Assembly (NCBI GenBank): GCA_903837495.1
Contig: CAILUT010000047.1
Location: forward strand, 62,001 to 126,000
Origin: an uncultured Flavobacteriales bacterium
GTDB taxonomy: Bacteria; Bacteroidota; Bacteroidia; CAIKAF01
Reading direction: 5' to 3'
DNA length: 64,000 nucleotides
Shown here: positions 1 to 9,185 of the stretch, piece after piece
Position numbering within the stretch: position 1 is the first letter of the stretch
How the letters are laid out: the number at the start of each line of letters is the position of its first letter
Made by a program: the position numbers and the translations under genes
The notes under the pieces: model-generated
What the model saw: only the letters and a program-made list of their open reading frames with translations
Database searches by the model: none
What the model was told of the DNA's origin: nothing

Positions 1-1226
1 ACGAAACCTATGCCGAGTGCGCTCGGCAGCATTTTGGGGGTTCGTTAAAAGGCACATTGAATGTAACCGCCGGTTTGGGGGGCATGGGCGGAGCTCAACC
101 CCTAGCCATTACCATGAACGAAGGGGTGTGCCTGGCTGCCGAAATGGAAGAGTGGAGAATCGATAAACGCTTGGAAACCCGCTACCTAGATGAGAAATAT
201 TTGGACGTGGACCAAGCCATTGATCGAGCGCTGGAATGCAAGCGGCAAGGTTTGGCCCTAAGCATTGGAGTGCTGTGCAATGCCATAGAATTGCTGCAAC
301 GCCTGGTGGACCGAAACATTGTGCCCGATACCCTGACCGACCAGACCTCGGCCCACGATCCATTGGTGGGATATTTTCCAGAGGACATGAGTACCTCCGA
401 GGCCAATGCACTAAGGGAACTGAATCCGGACGCCTATGTAGAAAAGAGTTTGGACAGCATAGCCCACCATGTACAGTTGATGTTGGAGTTGCAAGCCAGG
501 GGCAGTGTAACCTTTGATTATGGAAACAATTTGCGGGGTCAGGCCTATGACCGCAGGGGCGTAAAAAATGCCTTTGCTTTCCCAGGTTTTGTACCAGCCT
601 TTATTCGGCCCTTGTTTTGCGAGGGGAAAGGTCCTTTCCGTTTTGTAGCCTTGAGCGGCGATCCGGCCGATATTCATGCGTTGGACCAAGCCTTGTTGCG
701 GTTGTTCCCCGAGAATGCCTCTTTGCACCGGTGGCTGCAGATGGCCAAAGAACGCATCGCTTTTCAGGGATTGCCCGCCCGCATTTGTTGGTTGGGGCAG
801 GGAGAACGGCAGCGTGCGGGCTTGGAATTCAACCGAATGGTACGGGAAGGATTGGTTTCGGCGCCCATTGTGATTGGCCGGGACCATTTGGATACAGGTT
901 CGGTGGCCTCGCCCAACCGCGAAACCGAAGGCATGCTGGACGGTTCAGATGCCGTGGCCGATTGGCCGATATTGAATGCCTTGGTGAATACCGCCGGCGG
1001 GGCATCTTGGGTGAGTTTGCATCACGGGGGTGGAGTAGGAATGGGTTATTCCATTCATTCGGGCATGGTGATTGTGGCCGATGGAACCGAAGCGGCCGAA
1101 GCACGATTAAAGCGGGTGTTGCACAACGATCCGGGAATGGGGGTGATTCGGCATGCAGATGCCGGTTATGTTTTGGCCCAAGAAACGGCAGAAAAACACG
1201 GATTAACCTTGAACCAACGAATCTAA
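1..1226 (+). CDS. hutU: urocanate hydratase, 5' end outside window
   Basis: Urocanase converts urocanate to 4-imidazolone-5-propanoate, the second step of histidine degradation, using tightly bound NAD+ as an electrophile. The reading frame is open from base 3 and reads [13 protein letters not shown] before the first possible internal start at 57, so the true start lies upstream of the window. The visible ~408 residues are the C-terminal part. They include the glycine-rich [10 protein letters not shown] stretch of the NAD site, the conserved ICWLGQGER segment with the active-site cysteine, and the very conserved [11 protein letters not shown] motif near the end. It stops one base before the next gene, so the two are probably cotranscribed. 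No other hut gene is in the window. Confidence 0.96.
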   Translation, partial: ETYAECARQHFGGSLKGTLNVTAGLGGMGGAQPLAITMNEGVCLAAEMEEWRIDKRLETRYLDEKYLDVDQAIDRALECKRQGLALSIGVLCNAIELLQRLVDRNIVPDTLTDQTSAHDPLVGYFPEDMSTSEANALRELNPDAYVEKSLDSIAHHVQLMLELQARGSVTFDYGNNLRGQAYDRRGVKNAFAFPGFVPAFIRPLFCEGKGPFRFVALSGDPADIHALDQALLRLFPENASLHRWLQMAKERIAFQGLPARICWLGQGERQRAGLEFNRMVREGLVSAPIVIGRDHLDTGSVASPNRETEGMLDGSDAVADWPILNALVNTAGGASWVSLHHGGGVGMGYSIHSGMVIVADGTEAAEARLKRVLHNDPGMGVIRHADAGYVLAQETAEKHGLTLNQRI

Positions 1227-1227
1227 G

Positions 1228-1917
1228 GTGCAAGAGTTGTTTCTGGTTACGGGAGCCACGCGAGGAATAGGCCTAGAAATTCGGAAGGCCTTACTGGCTC
1301 AAAACAAGGCGGTATTGAGCTTGTCGCGTTCGGCCGAGACAGGCATGCAGGCTTTTGGGGAATTGGATTTTCGAATGGGTTTTGACTTGACTTCGACGGC
1401 TGACAATCCCGGGCGGGTTTTGGAATGGTTGCAGGGAAAAAACTTTTCTATTAAAGGGCTGGTGAACAATGCAGGTTTGTTGCTGAACCGACCGGCAGAT
1501 CAGATTTCTGTGGAAGAGATGCAGCAAATGTGGTTGGTAAATGTGCTGGGTGCCATGCGTTTGACCCAGGGGATACTGCCTTTTTTGGCTGCCGGATCGC
1601 ATGTGCTGAACATTGGCAGCATGGGCGGATTTCAGGGCAGTCGAAAATATCAGGGTTTGTCGGGGTACAGTGCAAGCAAAGCGGCTCTGGCCAATTTGAC
1701 GGAATGTTGGGCAGAAGAATGGGCTGAGCGGGGTGTTCGGGTGAATTGCTTGGCCTTGGGAGCAGTGGGGACCGATATGCTATCGACCGCGTTTCCCGGT
1801 TATACAGCCCCCCTTAGTTCGACAGAAATGGGTGGGTACATTGCCCGCTTTTTGTTGGAGGGGCATCGGTTTTACAATGGGCAAATATTGCCGGTAACCT
1901 TGTACAATCCAGATTGA
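1228..1917 (+). CDS. short-chain dehydrogenase/reductase (SDR)
   Basis: A 229-residue classical SDR oxidoreductase. The Rossmann motif TGATRGIG lies at residues 8-15, NNAG follows near residue 80, and the catalytic serine with YSASK is near residues 135-152. The start is a GTG one base after the hutU stop, which suggests translational coupling. The substrate cannot be read from the sequence. Sitting behind hutU does not by itself prove a role in histidine breakdown, since SDRs are often placed in unrelated operons. The C-terminal ...NGQILPVTLYNPD resembles the usual SDR ending. Confidence 0.88.
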   Translation: MQELFLVTGATRGIGLEIRKALLAQNKAVLSLSRSAETGMQAFGELDFRMGFDLTSTADNPGRVLEWLQGKNFSIKGLVNNAGLLLNRPADQISVEEMQQMWLVNVLGAMRLTQGILPFLAAGSHVLNIGSMGGFQGSRKYQGLSGYSASKAALANLTECWAEEWAERGVRVNCLALGAVGTDMLSTAFPGYTAPLSSTEMGGYIARFLLEGHRFYNGQILPVTLYNPD

Positions 1918-1965
1918 AACGGGGCAAAGACGGGTGCTTTTATTTATCTTGCTGAAAAATCCGTT

Positions 1966-2490
1966 ATGGGCATACAGCGACCTTTTCCATTGCAAGCTTG
2001 GTTGGACGAACACCGTCATTTGTTAAAGCCCCCTGTGGCGAACAAGCAAATTTGGCAAAATGCAGAGTTTATAGTGATGGCTGTGGGCGGTCCTAATGCT
2101 CGGAAGGATTTTCATTACAACGAAGGGGAGGAGTTTTTCTATCAATTGGAGGGAGAAATTACGGTATGGATACAGGAGGAGGGTAAAAAGGTGGGCATTC
2201 CTTTAAAGGCGGGAGATGTATTTTTATTGCCGGCGCGTGTGCCGCATTCTCCGGCTCGAACAGAAGGTTCGTTGGGTTTGGTTATTGAACGGCGCAGGCA
2301 TGTTCATGAAAAAGATGGGTTATTGTGGTTTTGTGAGGAGTGCAACCATTTGTTGTACGAGGCCTATTTTCCTTTGACCAACATTGAGCAGGATTTCAAG
2401 GCGGTATTTGATCGGTTTTATGGAAGTAAGGAATTGAGAACCTGCCAGGCTTGTGGTTGGGAGATGGCTCCGCCGGCGGCGAAGTCTTAA
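1966..2490 (+). CDS. nbaC: 3-hydroxyanthranilate 3,4-dioxygenase
   Basis: A cupin-fold, non-heme Fe(II) extradiol dioxygenase that opens 3-hydroxyanthranilate to 2-amino-3-carboxymuconate semialdehyde, the precursor of quinolinate and NAD+ in the kynurenine pathway. The 174 residues match the bacterial family length. Expected iron ligands are H50, E56 and H94 (in FHYNEGEEF and RVPHSP). The rubredoxin-like C-terminal metal site of bacterial enzymes is present as C123/C126 and C160/C163. ATG start 48 bases after the SDR stop. Other kynurenine genes are not visible here, so the gene is isolated from its pathway partners. Confidence 0.94.
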   Translation: MGIQRPFPLQAWLDEHRHLLKPPVANKQIWQNAEFIVMAVGGPNARKDFHYNEGEEFFYQLEGEITVWIQEEGKKVGIPLKAGDVFLLPARVPHSPARTEGSLGLVIERRRHVHEKDGLLWFCEECNHLLYEAYFPLTNIEQDFKAVFDRFYGSKELRTCQACGWEMAPPAAKS

Positions 2491-2501
2491 GGGCTGGATT
2501 T

Positions 2502-3683
2502 CTATTTTTTTCGCAAGCGGGCCATGTAAAACCCATCGGTGTTGCCGGGTTGAATGTGGAGGTCGTCTTCCCATTCAAAGTTGGGGTGCGTGCTTAGAAA
2601 ATGTTCAATTTGATTTTGGTTTTCAGAGGGCAGGATGCTGCAGGTGGCATAGACCAATTTTCCTCCGCTTTTTAGGATGTCGGCGTAGCTTTCCAGAATT
2701 TCCAACTGGGTTTTACGTACCTGTAAAATGGAATCGGGCTTAAGCCGCCATTTGGCATCGGGATTTCGTTTAAGAACACCCAGTCCGGAGCAGGGCACAT
2801 CGAGCAGCAGTCGGTCGGCGCTGCCGCGCAGGCGGTTAATGCTGGTTTTGTTGATTTCGCGTGCTTCTACATTAAAGGCAGAAGCGCGGCGGGCTCGCCG
2901 CCGCAATTCATCTAATTTATAGGTATGCACATCAAGGGCAATAATTTTGCCTTTGTTTTGCATTAAAGCTGAAAGGTGGAGGCTTTTGCCTCCGGCCCCG
3001 GCGCAGGCATCGACGACGCGCTGACCGGGTTCGGCTTGCAAAAAGGGAGCGATGGCTTGGGAGCCTGCATCTTGCACTTCGATGTATCCTTCTTTAAATG
3101 CGGGCAAAGAAAACAGGTTTTTCCGATCGTTTAGCAAAAGGGCTTGTGGACGTTCGGGTCCAAAGGGCTGGTGTTCGGGAAGTACATCGGGTTGATACGG
3201 TCCTTTTAGGGTATTCCAACGCAGGTGAACGGCAGCAGGGATGTTGAGTTCGCGGCCTATTTGTTGCCAGGAATCGCCCAATTCCATAGCGACCAACGCG
3301 TGTAGGTCATCGGGATAGCTTTCTTGAACGGCAAAGGGTTGCATGGGTAGGTCAAGAATGCGCTGTTGAACCTCGTTGGTTTTCAGGCTTAGGAATTCCC
3401 TCCAGTGGGGTAGGGGTTCGTTTTTCCAGAGCATTAAAGCGGCTAAGCGTTTGTGCAGCGTATACAGGTCGAAGGCCGATGCGGGTACAGCGGCAAGATA
3501 GCTAAGGGTGCGCCACCAGCGAATCAAATCGTAGCCGTAGGATGCGATGCTGCCTCGGTCGCGGCTGCCGCGTCGAGGGTCGGCCTTTAGAATCTCGGCC
3601 ATAACCTTATCGGCAGCTCGGCCTTCGACCAGGCTGCGGTGGCACAATTCATGCAAGGCGGGCAGGTGAGCCGGGTGCAGCAT
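2502..3683 (-). CDS. RsmB/NOP2-family rRNA m5C methyltransferase
   Basis: A SAM-dependent RNA cytosine-5 methyltransferase of the Fmu/RsmB/Nop2 family, expected to modify rRNA. The catalytic domain contains the SAM-binding ACAGAGGKS (residues ~226-234), DVPCSGLG with cysteine 298 and the nucleophile motif ATCSI with cysteine 348, the two-cysteine signature of m5C enzymes. The N-terminal ~170 residues are helical and lack an obvious PUA domain. The exact target base cannot be told from sequence. The start codon overlaps the stop of hflX by one base (TAATG), so the two genes are translationally coupled. It converges on nbaC with only 11 bases between the stops. Confidence 0.9.
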   Translation of the reverse strand: MLHPAHLPALHELCHRSLVEGRAADKVMAEILKADPRRGSRDRGSIASYGYDLIRWWRTLSYLAAVPASAFDLYTLHKRLAALMLWKNEPLPHWREFLSLKTNEVQQRILDLPMQPFAVQESYPDDLHALVAMELGDSWQQIGRELNIPAAVHLRWNTLKGPYQPDVLPEHQPFGPERPQALLLNDRKNLFSLPAFKEGYIEVQDAGSQAIAPFLQAEPGQRVVDACAGAGGKSLHLSALMQNKGKIIALDVHTYKLDELRRRARRASAFNVEAREINKTSINRLRGSADRLLLDVPCSGLGVLKRNPDAKWRLKPDSILQVRKTQLEILESYADILKSGGKLVYATCSILPSENQNQIEHFLSTHPNFEWEDDLHIQPGNTDGFYMARLRKK

Positions 3684-4891
3684 TAGTACAAAAAATTGTT
3701 GTAAGGATACCGTTCTCGGTGAATTTGAGAAATTCGGCGGTAAAGGGTAGCGCGGAATTCGTCTAGATTTAGGCGTTGGGTAGCGCTAACAAAAATGGCT
3801 TCATCGGCACCTTGGGCCAGCCAAATGCGTTGAAGTTCCTCGAGGTTTTGAGGGCCTACGGGTATATGAGTTAGGTCGTGTGGGTCCACATCGGCGGGGC
3901 GGTATGCGTCCACTTTATTGAAAACCATCAGGGTGGGTTTTTCGCCGGCTCCGATTTCGTTTAGGGTACGCTGAACCACTTGAACATGGTCTTCAAATTG
4001 GGGGTGGGAAACATCGACCACGTGCAGCAGCAGGTCCGATTCCCGTACTTCGTCAAGGGTAGATTTAAACGACTCGACCAGTTGGGTGGGGAGTTTTCTT
4101 ATAAAACCAACGGTATCGGAGAGCAGGAAGGGCAGGTTTTCAACGACAACTTTTCGGACGGTGGTGTCGAGGGTAGCAAAGAGTTTGTTTTCGGCAAAAA
4201 CCTCGGATTTTGAGAGGAGGTTCATCAGGGTGCTTTTGCCTACGTTGGTATAACCTACAAGGGCAACGCGAACCAATTCGCCTCGGTTTTTGCGTTGGGT
4301 TTGCATTTGCTTGTCGATGGTACCGAGGCGGGTTTTCAACAGCGCAATTTTATCGCGGATGATGCGTCGGTCGGTTTCGATTTCGGTTTCGCCAGGTCCG
4401 CGCAGTCCAATGCCTCCTTTTTGCCGTTCTAGGTGGGTCCACATTCGGGTAAGCCGGGGCAAAAGGTATTGGTATTGGGCCAGTTCAACTTGGGTTTTTG
4501 CGTGAGCGGTTCGGGCCCGCTGGGCAAAAATGTCAAGAATCAGGTTGGTGCGGTCCATGATTTTGACGTTGTTTTCAAATTCTTTGGGGTTGAATTCTTT
4601 TTCGATGTTTTTGAGTTGAGAAGGGGAGAGTTCGTCGTCAAATACGACTAAGTCGATGTTGAGTTCGGCGGCACGCAGGCGAATTTCTTCCAATTTGCCA
4701 GGTCCGATAAAATAGGCGGGGTGGGGGCGATCCAGTTTTTGGTGGGCTCGTTCCACGCAGATTGCCCCGGCCGTTTCAACCAGAAATGCCAATTCAGCCA
4801 GGTATTCTTCCATTTTATCTCGGGGCTGCTCTCGGTGGATTAAACCAACAAGGAGCGCCCGTTCGCTGGACGCGCTTTTGCCTTCAATCAT
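3683..4891 (-). CDS. hflX: ribosome-associated GTPase HflX
   Basis: HflX is a GTPase that binds the 50S subunit and can split stalled or heat-damaged ribosomes. The 402-residue protein has the N-terminal nucleotide-binding HflX domain, a coiled-coil linker around the GLRGPGETEIE motif, and a G domain with G1 GYTNVGKST, G3 DTVGF and G4 NKVD. The length is typical. It is the middle gene of a minus-strand set: the membrane protein lies 21 bases upstream and the rRNA methyltransferase overlaps its stop codon, so a ribosome maintenance role is shared by two of the three. Confidence 0.96.
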   Translation of the reverse strand: MIEGKSASSERALLVGLIHREQPRDKMEEYLAELAFLVETAGAICVERAHQKLDRPHPAYFIGPGKLEEIRLRAAELNIDLVVFDDELSPSQLKNIEKEFNPKEFENNVKIMDRTNLILDIFAQRARTAHAKTQVELAQYQYLLPRLTRMWTHLERQKGGIGLRGPGETEIETDRRIIRDKIALLKTRLGTIDKQMQTQRKNRGELVRVALVGYTNVGKSTLMNLLSKSEVFAENKLFATLDTTVRKVVVENLPFLLSDTVGFIRKLPTQLVESFKSTLDEVRESDLLLHVVDVSHPQFEDHVQVVQRTLNEIGAGEKPTLMVFNKVDAYRPADVDPHDLTHIPVGPQNLEELQRIWLAQGADEAIFVSATQRLNLDEFRATLYRRISQIHRERYPYNNFLY

Positions 4892-4912
4892 TCGGTTGGG
4901 TTGGGCACAAGA

Positions 4913-5338
4913 TTAATGAGAAAAGGAGAAGTAGGCATCGTAGGGAAGGCGAAGTAAGATGAGCAAAAGGCCGGCCAGCCAAAAGCCAAACAGGGCTTTA
5001 TAGGCTTTGGATTCGGTTTGGGCGCGTTTGGCTTTGGAGTAGCCAATGGTTATGAGCACAATGGCAATGAGCATGGTTAGGGGGTGTTCAAGTGCCTTGA
5101 ATCGCAGGGCAGAATCGCCCATTTGAATGGGCCACCAGGGGCCTGAAAACCAGAGGTACAATCCGAACAGCAGTTGAAGGTGGGCAGAAATGAGTCCGGC
5201 AAGCACTACTTTTTTAAACGCACCGGCGTAGGGGATATTTGAGCTGCGGCGAAGGAAGGCGACCACAATTACTGCGAGCAGCAGGAACAGCAGGAAATAA
5301 GACAGGGTAAGGTGCAGGTGTTTAAAGCCGACGTACAT
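4913..5338 (-). CDS. small four-helix membrane protein, function unknown
   Basis: A 141-residue integral membrane protein with about four hydrophobic segments (roughly residues 10-30, 43-64, 84-103, 115-135) and a histidine-containing first helix (FKHLHL). Small Bacteroidota proteins of this shape are often labelled 'cytochrome B', but I see no proof of heme binding. ATG start; a TATCTTTG promoter box lies 16 bases upstream, so this is the first gene of the hflX transcription unit. Confidence 0.7.
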   Translation of the reverse strand: MYVGFKHLHLTLSYFLLFLLLAVIVVAFLRRSSNIPYAGAFKKVVLAGLISAHLQLLFGLYLWFSGPWWPIQMGDSALRFKALEHPLTMLIAIVLITIGYSKAKRAQTESKAYKALFGFWLAGLLLILLRLPYDAYFSFSH

Positions 5339-5354
5339 AATTCAAGATTTTGCA

Positions 5355-5362
5355 CAAAGATA
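5355..5362 (-). promoter_or_regulatory. Bacteroidota -7 promoter box upstream of membrane protein/hflX operon
   Basis: On the minus strand the sequence reads TATCTTTG, an exact fit to the Bacteroidota -7 consensus TAnnTTTG. It ends 16 bases before the ATG at 5338. I do not see a convincing -33 TTG at the usual distance. Confidence 0.55.
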
Positions 5363-5387
5363 AGTAAAAGCGGGGCTTAATTGTTGG

Positions 5388-5529
5388 AGTTGGCTTGGGG
5401 CCCGGATTGCAGCGGCATGAGCTGCGGCCCAGCCCTGGTTTTACCCTGCTGGCAGGGCGACGCGAGGAGCCACTGCTGGCAGGCAGTAAAACCTGGGTTG
5501 GGGGAAGCGAATACAGCGGAAAGCCGGAA
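5388..5529 (-). repeat. dispersed palindromic element, copy A
   Basis: One of five intergenic copies of a long imperfect palindrome. Read on the minus strand it begins with CCGGCTTTC, then a stem arm containing CCCAGGTTTTACTGC, the apical motif GGC-TCCTCGCGTC-GCC (core at 5456-5471), and the opposite arm. It lies between the 3' end of the secreted-protein gene (stop at 5538) and the promoter of the membrane protein gene. It is the most divergent copy in the loop (CGCG instead of AAAG). Confidence 0.75.
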
Positions 5530-5537
5530 TAGCCCCC

Positions 5538-6062
5538 CTACTTATCTAAAACCAAAGGCACTTCTCCGTCGGGCAGGATCAAGGTAAAGGCGCGGTGGTC
5601 GAAGAATTCGGGTTCAAAGCGCCAGCTGCTGGGAATGCGGGCACTGCGCGAGAACAGGCCTTTGTCGGCATCGATCAGGTACGCAACGTAGTGTTCAGAG
5701 CCTTTGAGGTAGCGCAGAATAAAGGCGGTCATTTCCCAAGTAAACTTGGTTGAGGAAATCATAACGAGCGAATCGGCCTGTTCTTCGGTAAAGCGAAAGA
5801 CCGTTCTTTCAGCTCCCTCAAGGCGAATATCCAGGCCCCATTCTTTGGCTTCGGGCAGGTATCCGACTCGAATTTGATAATTGACTCGGTTTGTGCTGCC
5901 CGAAATGCTGTCGCGAACTTGCAAGCCCCCAAGGGTTCGATCTTGAAAGTGCCAAAAGTAGTCGTCTTTGTGTGGTTTTCCGAGTTTTTCTTTTGGGGAA
6001 TCTTGGGCTAAAAGGGAAGAAACGCCAAGGAAAAATCCAAACATCATTAAAGGTAACCTCAT
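5538..6062 (-). CDS. secreted protein of unknown function
   Basis: I do not recognise a family. The 174-residue protein starts MRLPLMMFGFFLG and has an N-terminal signal peptide ending near LLAQ|DS, so it should be exported. The rest is mixed charged and aromatic without repeats or lipobox. An in-frame TTG two codons earlier is possible, but the ATG at 6062 gives a normal signal peptide. It lies 17 bases downstream of pyrF on the same strand and could be the last gene of the purM-prfA-pyrF unit. Confidence 0.72.
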   Translation of the reverse strand: MRLPLMMFGFFLGVSSLLAQDSPKEKLGKPHKDDYFWHFQDRTLGGLQVRDSISGSTNRVNYQIRVGYLPEAKEWGLDIRLEGAERTVFRFTEEQADSLVMISSTKFTWEMTAFILRYLKGSEHYVAYLIDADKGLFSRSARIPSSWRFEPEFFDHRAFTLILPDGEVPLVLDK

Positions 6063-6079
6063 GTTCAAATGTACGTAAT

Positions 6080-6883
6080 TTAGAAATAAGCTTCCATTTC
6101 TTTTTGCAAATTTTGGGCCGAAAGCCCTGCTTTTTGGGCAAAATCTGGTCCTGAACCGGCATAAATAATGCTTCGGCTTGCGTTAATAAGTGCTTTTGGA
6201 TTTGGGCCCATGGCTTGCAATACCTCGGGAACGCTTCCGCCTTGGGCACCCACGCCAGGGATTAGGAAAAAATACTCGGGAAAGCGTTGTTGCAGGGCTT
6301 TTAGTTCTGCGGGTCGGGTCGCGCCTACCACGAACATGAGTTGGTTGGGGCTAGCCATGTCGGCCATGTTGGCCATGGCGGTTTCATAAAGAGGGTGTCC
6401 TGAGCTGAGTTTTTGCATTTGAATGTTGGCGGCGCCTGGATTTGAGGTAAGGCCAAGGGCAATTGTCCATTTGTTTTTATACTCCAAAAAAGGCAGAAGG
6501 CTGTCGTTTCCCATGTATGGCGATACGGTAACGGCATCGGCGTTCATGTTTTGAAAAAAGGCTTTGGCGTAGGCTTTTGCGGTGTTTCCGATATCTCCGC
6601 GTTTGGCATCGGCAATGGTTAGGGCTTTGTCGCCAATAAATCGGATGGTTTTTTCGAGGGTTTCCCAGCCTTTTGGGCCAAGGCATTCGTAGAATGCGGT
6701 ATTGAGTTTATAGGCAACGGTGAAGGGGAGCGTAGCTTGGATTGTTTGCCGGTTGAATTCAAAAACCGGATCTTCGGCGTGTTTTACTTCTTCAGGCAGC
6801 AGGTCAAATTCAACGTCCAAACCTACGCAGAGGCAGGATTTTTTTTCGTGCATGGATTGGAGAAGAATGCTGCGGTTATCCAT
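6080..6883 (-). CDS. pyrF: orotidine 5'-phosphate decarboxylase
   Basis: PyrF decarboxylates OMP to UMP, the last step of pyrimidine synthesis. This is the longer 'type 2' OMPDC (267 residues) with the catalytic lysine motif DAKRGDIGNTA. The chosen start at 6883 (MDNRSILLQ) aligns with the usual N-terminus and overlaps the prfA stop by 8 bases. An upstream in-frame ATG at 6910 would add nine residues inside prfA. The overlap and shared strand indicate cotranscription with prfA and purM. Confidence 0.94.
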   Translation of the reverse strand: MDNRSILLQSMHEKKSCLCVGLDVEFDLLPEEVKHAEDPVFEFNRQTIQATLPFTVAYKLNTAFYECLGPKGWETLEKTIRFIGDKALTIADAKRGDIGNTAKAYAKAFFQNMNADAVTVSPYMGNDSLLPFLEYKNKWTIALGLTSNPGAANIQMQKLSSGHPLYETAMANMADMASPNQLMFVVGATRPAELKALQQRFPEYFFLIPGVGAQGGSVPEVLQAMGPNPKALINASRSIIYAGSGPDFAQKAGLSAQNLQKEMEAYF

Positions 6884-7955
6884 GTGATTCGTCTTGAAAT
6901 TCGTGGGCATTTTCAGCGGTTTGAAGGGCGGAAATCATGGGCCAAAGGTTGCCATTCATAACCGAGGGTAAATCGTACATTGAAAAATTAATGCGGTGGT
7001 CGGTAATTCGGGATTGGGGGAAATTGTAGGTTCGGATTTTGGCGGAGCGGTCGCCGGTAGAGACCATGGATTTTCGTTTTCCGGCGATGTTTGCCATGCG
7101 TTCTCGGTTCATCATTTCGTAGAGTCGGCTGCGTAGCACCTGCATGGCTTTGTCGAAGTTGCGGAGTTGAGATCGTTCGTCTTGGCAACTGACCACAATT
7201 CCAGAGGGAATGTGGGTAAGTCGAACGGCGGAATAGGTTGTATTTACGGATTGTCCACCGGCGCCGGAGGAGCAGAAGGTGTCTTTTCGGATGTCGTTGG
7301 GATTGATGTGGAGGTCGAGTTCATCGGCTTCGGGCAGCACGACGACGCTGGCGGCCGAGGTATGGATTCGGCCTTGGGTTTCGGTAGCGGGGACGCGCTG
7401 AACGCGGTGTACGCCCGATTCAAATTTCAGGGTTCCGTAGGCATCGGGGCCCATTACATTGACGATGATTTCTTTGTAGCCACCGGCGGTTCCGTGGGTA
7501 GCTTCAACCAATTCCATATTGAATCCGCGTTCTTCGCAAAAGCGGGCATACATGCGGTAAAGGTCTCCAGCAAAAATGGCGGCTTCGTCTCCACCGGTGC
7601 CTCCTCGAACTTCGAGAATGGCATTTCTATGGTCTTCGGGGTCTTTGGGAACCAAGAGCATGCGGAGTTTTTCTTCCATGCTGGGGATTTGGGATTCTAG
7701 GGTTTGAATTTCTTCGCGCGCTAGGCTTCTCATTTCCTCGTCGGTTTCGTCGAGCAGCATGGATTTTGCGGAATGCAGATTGGCCAAGGTAGATCGGTAT
7801 TGGTTTCCGGCTTCTGCAATTTCTTTTAGTCGGGCATATTCGCGTTGAACGGCAATAAATTGTTTGACGTTGGAAGCCAGCTCGGGATCCGACAATTTAA
7901 TTTCCAGTTCTTTCACGTTTTCTTCCAGAGGGGCAATGCGGTCCAACAGCCTCAT
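6876..7955 (-). CDS. prfA: peptide chain release factor 1
   Basis: RF1 terminates translation at UAA and UAG. The 359-residue protein carries the RF1-specific stop-codon recognition tripeptide PAT (residues 189-191, in RVPATETQ) and the universal peptidyl-hydrolysis GGQ motif (residues 233-235, in SSGAGGQSVN). Full length. Its ATG overlaps the purM stop as ATGA, indicating coupled translation. Confidence 0.97.
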   Translation of the reverse strand: MRLLDRIAPLEENVKELEIKLSDPELASNVKQFIAVQREYARLKEIAEAGNQYRSTLANLHSAKSMLLDETDEEMRSLAREEIQTLESQIPSMEEKLRMLLVPKDPEDHRNAILEVRGGTGGDEAAIFAGDLYRMYARFCEERGFNMELVEATHGTAGGYKEIIVNVMGPDAYGTLKFESGVHRVQRVPATETQGRIHTSAASVVVLPEADELDLHINPNDIRKDTFCSSGAGGQSVNTTYSAVRLTHIPSGIVVSCQDERSQLRNFDKAMQVLRSRLYEMMNRERMANIAGKRKSMVSTGDRSAKIRTYNFPQSRITDHRINFSMYDLPSVMNGNLWPMISALQTAENAHEFQDESHG

Positions 7956-9124
7956 GTCAATAGGGATATTTCGGGTTTATCGGGTCGGCGAATTCGAATT
8001 TCAGATTGGGCGGCGGCTTCGGTAAAGCCTACTATGTCTGCGGGAATGTTGAATTCAGCTGCGGCGGCCAGAATGGTTTTCGCAGCAGCTTCAGAGCAGT
8101 AAATCTCTAGGCGGGTTCCCATGTTAAAAACAGTGTGCATTTCGGTGTCGGAGGTACCGCTTATGGCCTGGATTAGGTTGAATATGGGAGGAACGGGCAG
8201 GGGCTTGTCTTTTATGACTCGAATTCCATTTAGGAATTTTAGGGCTTTTGAGTGGGCTCCACCGGTTAGGTGAACCATGCCATACAGTTCGTTTTTAACC
8301 AAAGGGAGGAATTTATGGATAAGGGGAAAAAAGGGGCGGGTAGGCGAGAGCAGCAGTTTGCCAATGGGCATTCCGGTTTGGGGTTCTATGTCGGTAAGTT
8401 GGAGGTTTCCGCAGTAGGTTAAATGGGCTGGGGATTGAGGGGCGAAGGTTTCGGGGAATTGTTTGGCATAGTTGGGTGCCAGCAGGTCGTGGCGGGCCGA
8501 GGTAAGGCCATTGCAACCAATGCCGCTGTTGTATTCGGTTTCAAAGCTGGCTTGTCCGTAGGAGCCTAGGCCAACGACCAGGCAATTTGCAGGCACGTTG
8601 ATTGAAACAACGGAGGAGCGAAGCAATCGGCCGGTTACGGTAAAGCCAACGTCAATGGTTCGAACCACATCGCCGGCATCGGCGGTTTCGCCACCGGCGT
8701 GGTAGATCTCGATGCCCATGTTCTGCCATTCTTCCAGCAGGTCGGCGGTTCCATCAATGAGGTATTTTAGGATTTCGCCGGGGATCAAGTGTTTGTTTCG
8801 GGTAATCAACGAAGAGACGATGTAGCCGGAGCTAAGGCCAGCGCAGGCCATGTCGTCTAGGTTCATGACCAAGGCATCTTGGGCAATACCTTTCCAAACG
8901 GAGCTGTCGCCGGTTTCCATGTAATACATGTAAGCCAGCACCGACTTCGTTCCGGCGGTATCGGCATGCATTGCGATGCCATGTTCGGGGCTATGTGCTA
9001 GATAATCGGGAAGTACTTTGCAAAAGGCATTTGGGAAAAGGCCTTTGTCGAGGCGTTGAATGGCTTGGTGTACTTCGGCTTTGTTGGAAGAAACTCCCCT
9101 TTGGTGGTAGGCATTAGAATCCAT
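7952..9124 (-). CDS. purM: phosphoribosylformylglycinamidine cyclo-ligase (AIR synthase)
   Basis: PurM closes the imidazole ring of AIR from FGAM and ATP in purine synthesis. The 390-residue protein is longer than the E. coli enzyme (about 345) and of the Bacteroidota subtype. It keeps the glycine-rich nucleotide segment HADTAGTKS near residue 55, the NLDDMACAG motif and HAGGETAD, which are typical of the PurM/PurL fold. A GACCTTTG box at 9129-9136 lies four bases before the ATG, suggesting a leaderless or nearly leaderless message that also carries prfA and pyrF. Confidence 0.93.
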   Translation of the reverse strand: MDSNAYHQRGVSSNKAEVHQAIQRLDKGLFPNAFCKVLPDYLAHSPEHGIAMHADTAGTKSVLAYMYYMETGDSSVWKGIAQDALVMNLDDMACAGLSSGYIVSSLITRNKHLIPGEILKYLIDGTADLLEEWQNMGIEIYHAGGETADAGDVVRTIDVGFTVTGRLLRSSVVSINVPANCLVVGLGSYGQASFETEYNSGIGCNGLTSARHDLLAPNYAKQFPETFAPQSPAHLTYCGNLQLTDIEPQTGMPIGKLLLSPTRPFFPLIHKFLPLVKNELYGMVHLTGGAHSKALKFLNGIRVIKDKPLPVPPIFNLIQAISGTSDTEMHTVFNMGTRLEIYCSEAAAKTILAAAAEFNIPADIVGFTEAAAQSEIRIRRPDKPEISLLT

Positions 9125-9151
9125 AGCGCAAAGGTCAGCAATTTGTAAGGC

Positions 9152-9177
9152 AAAAAAAAACGGCCCCGAGGGGCCGT
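9152..9177 (-). terminator. intrinsic terminator of the OmpA-family gene
   Basis: Read on the minus strand, the hairpin CGGCCC-CTCG-GGGCCG is followed by nine T. It begins eight bases after the stop codon at 9186 and separates the OmpA-family gene from purM. Confidence 0.93.
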
Positions 9178-9185
9178 TGTGGGAA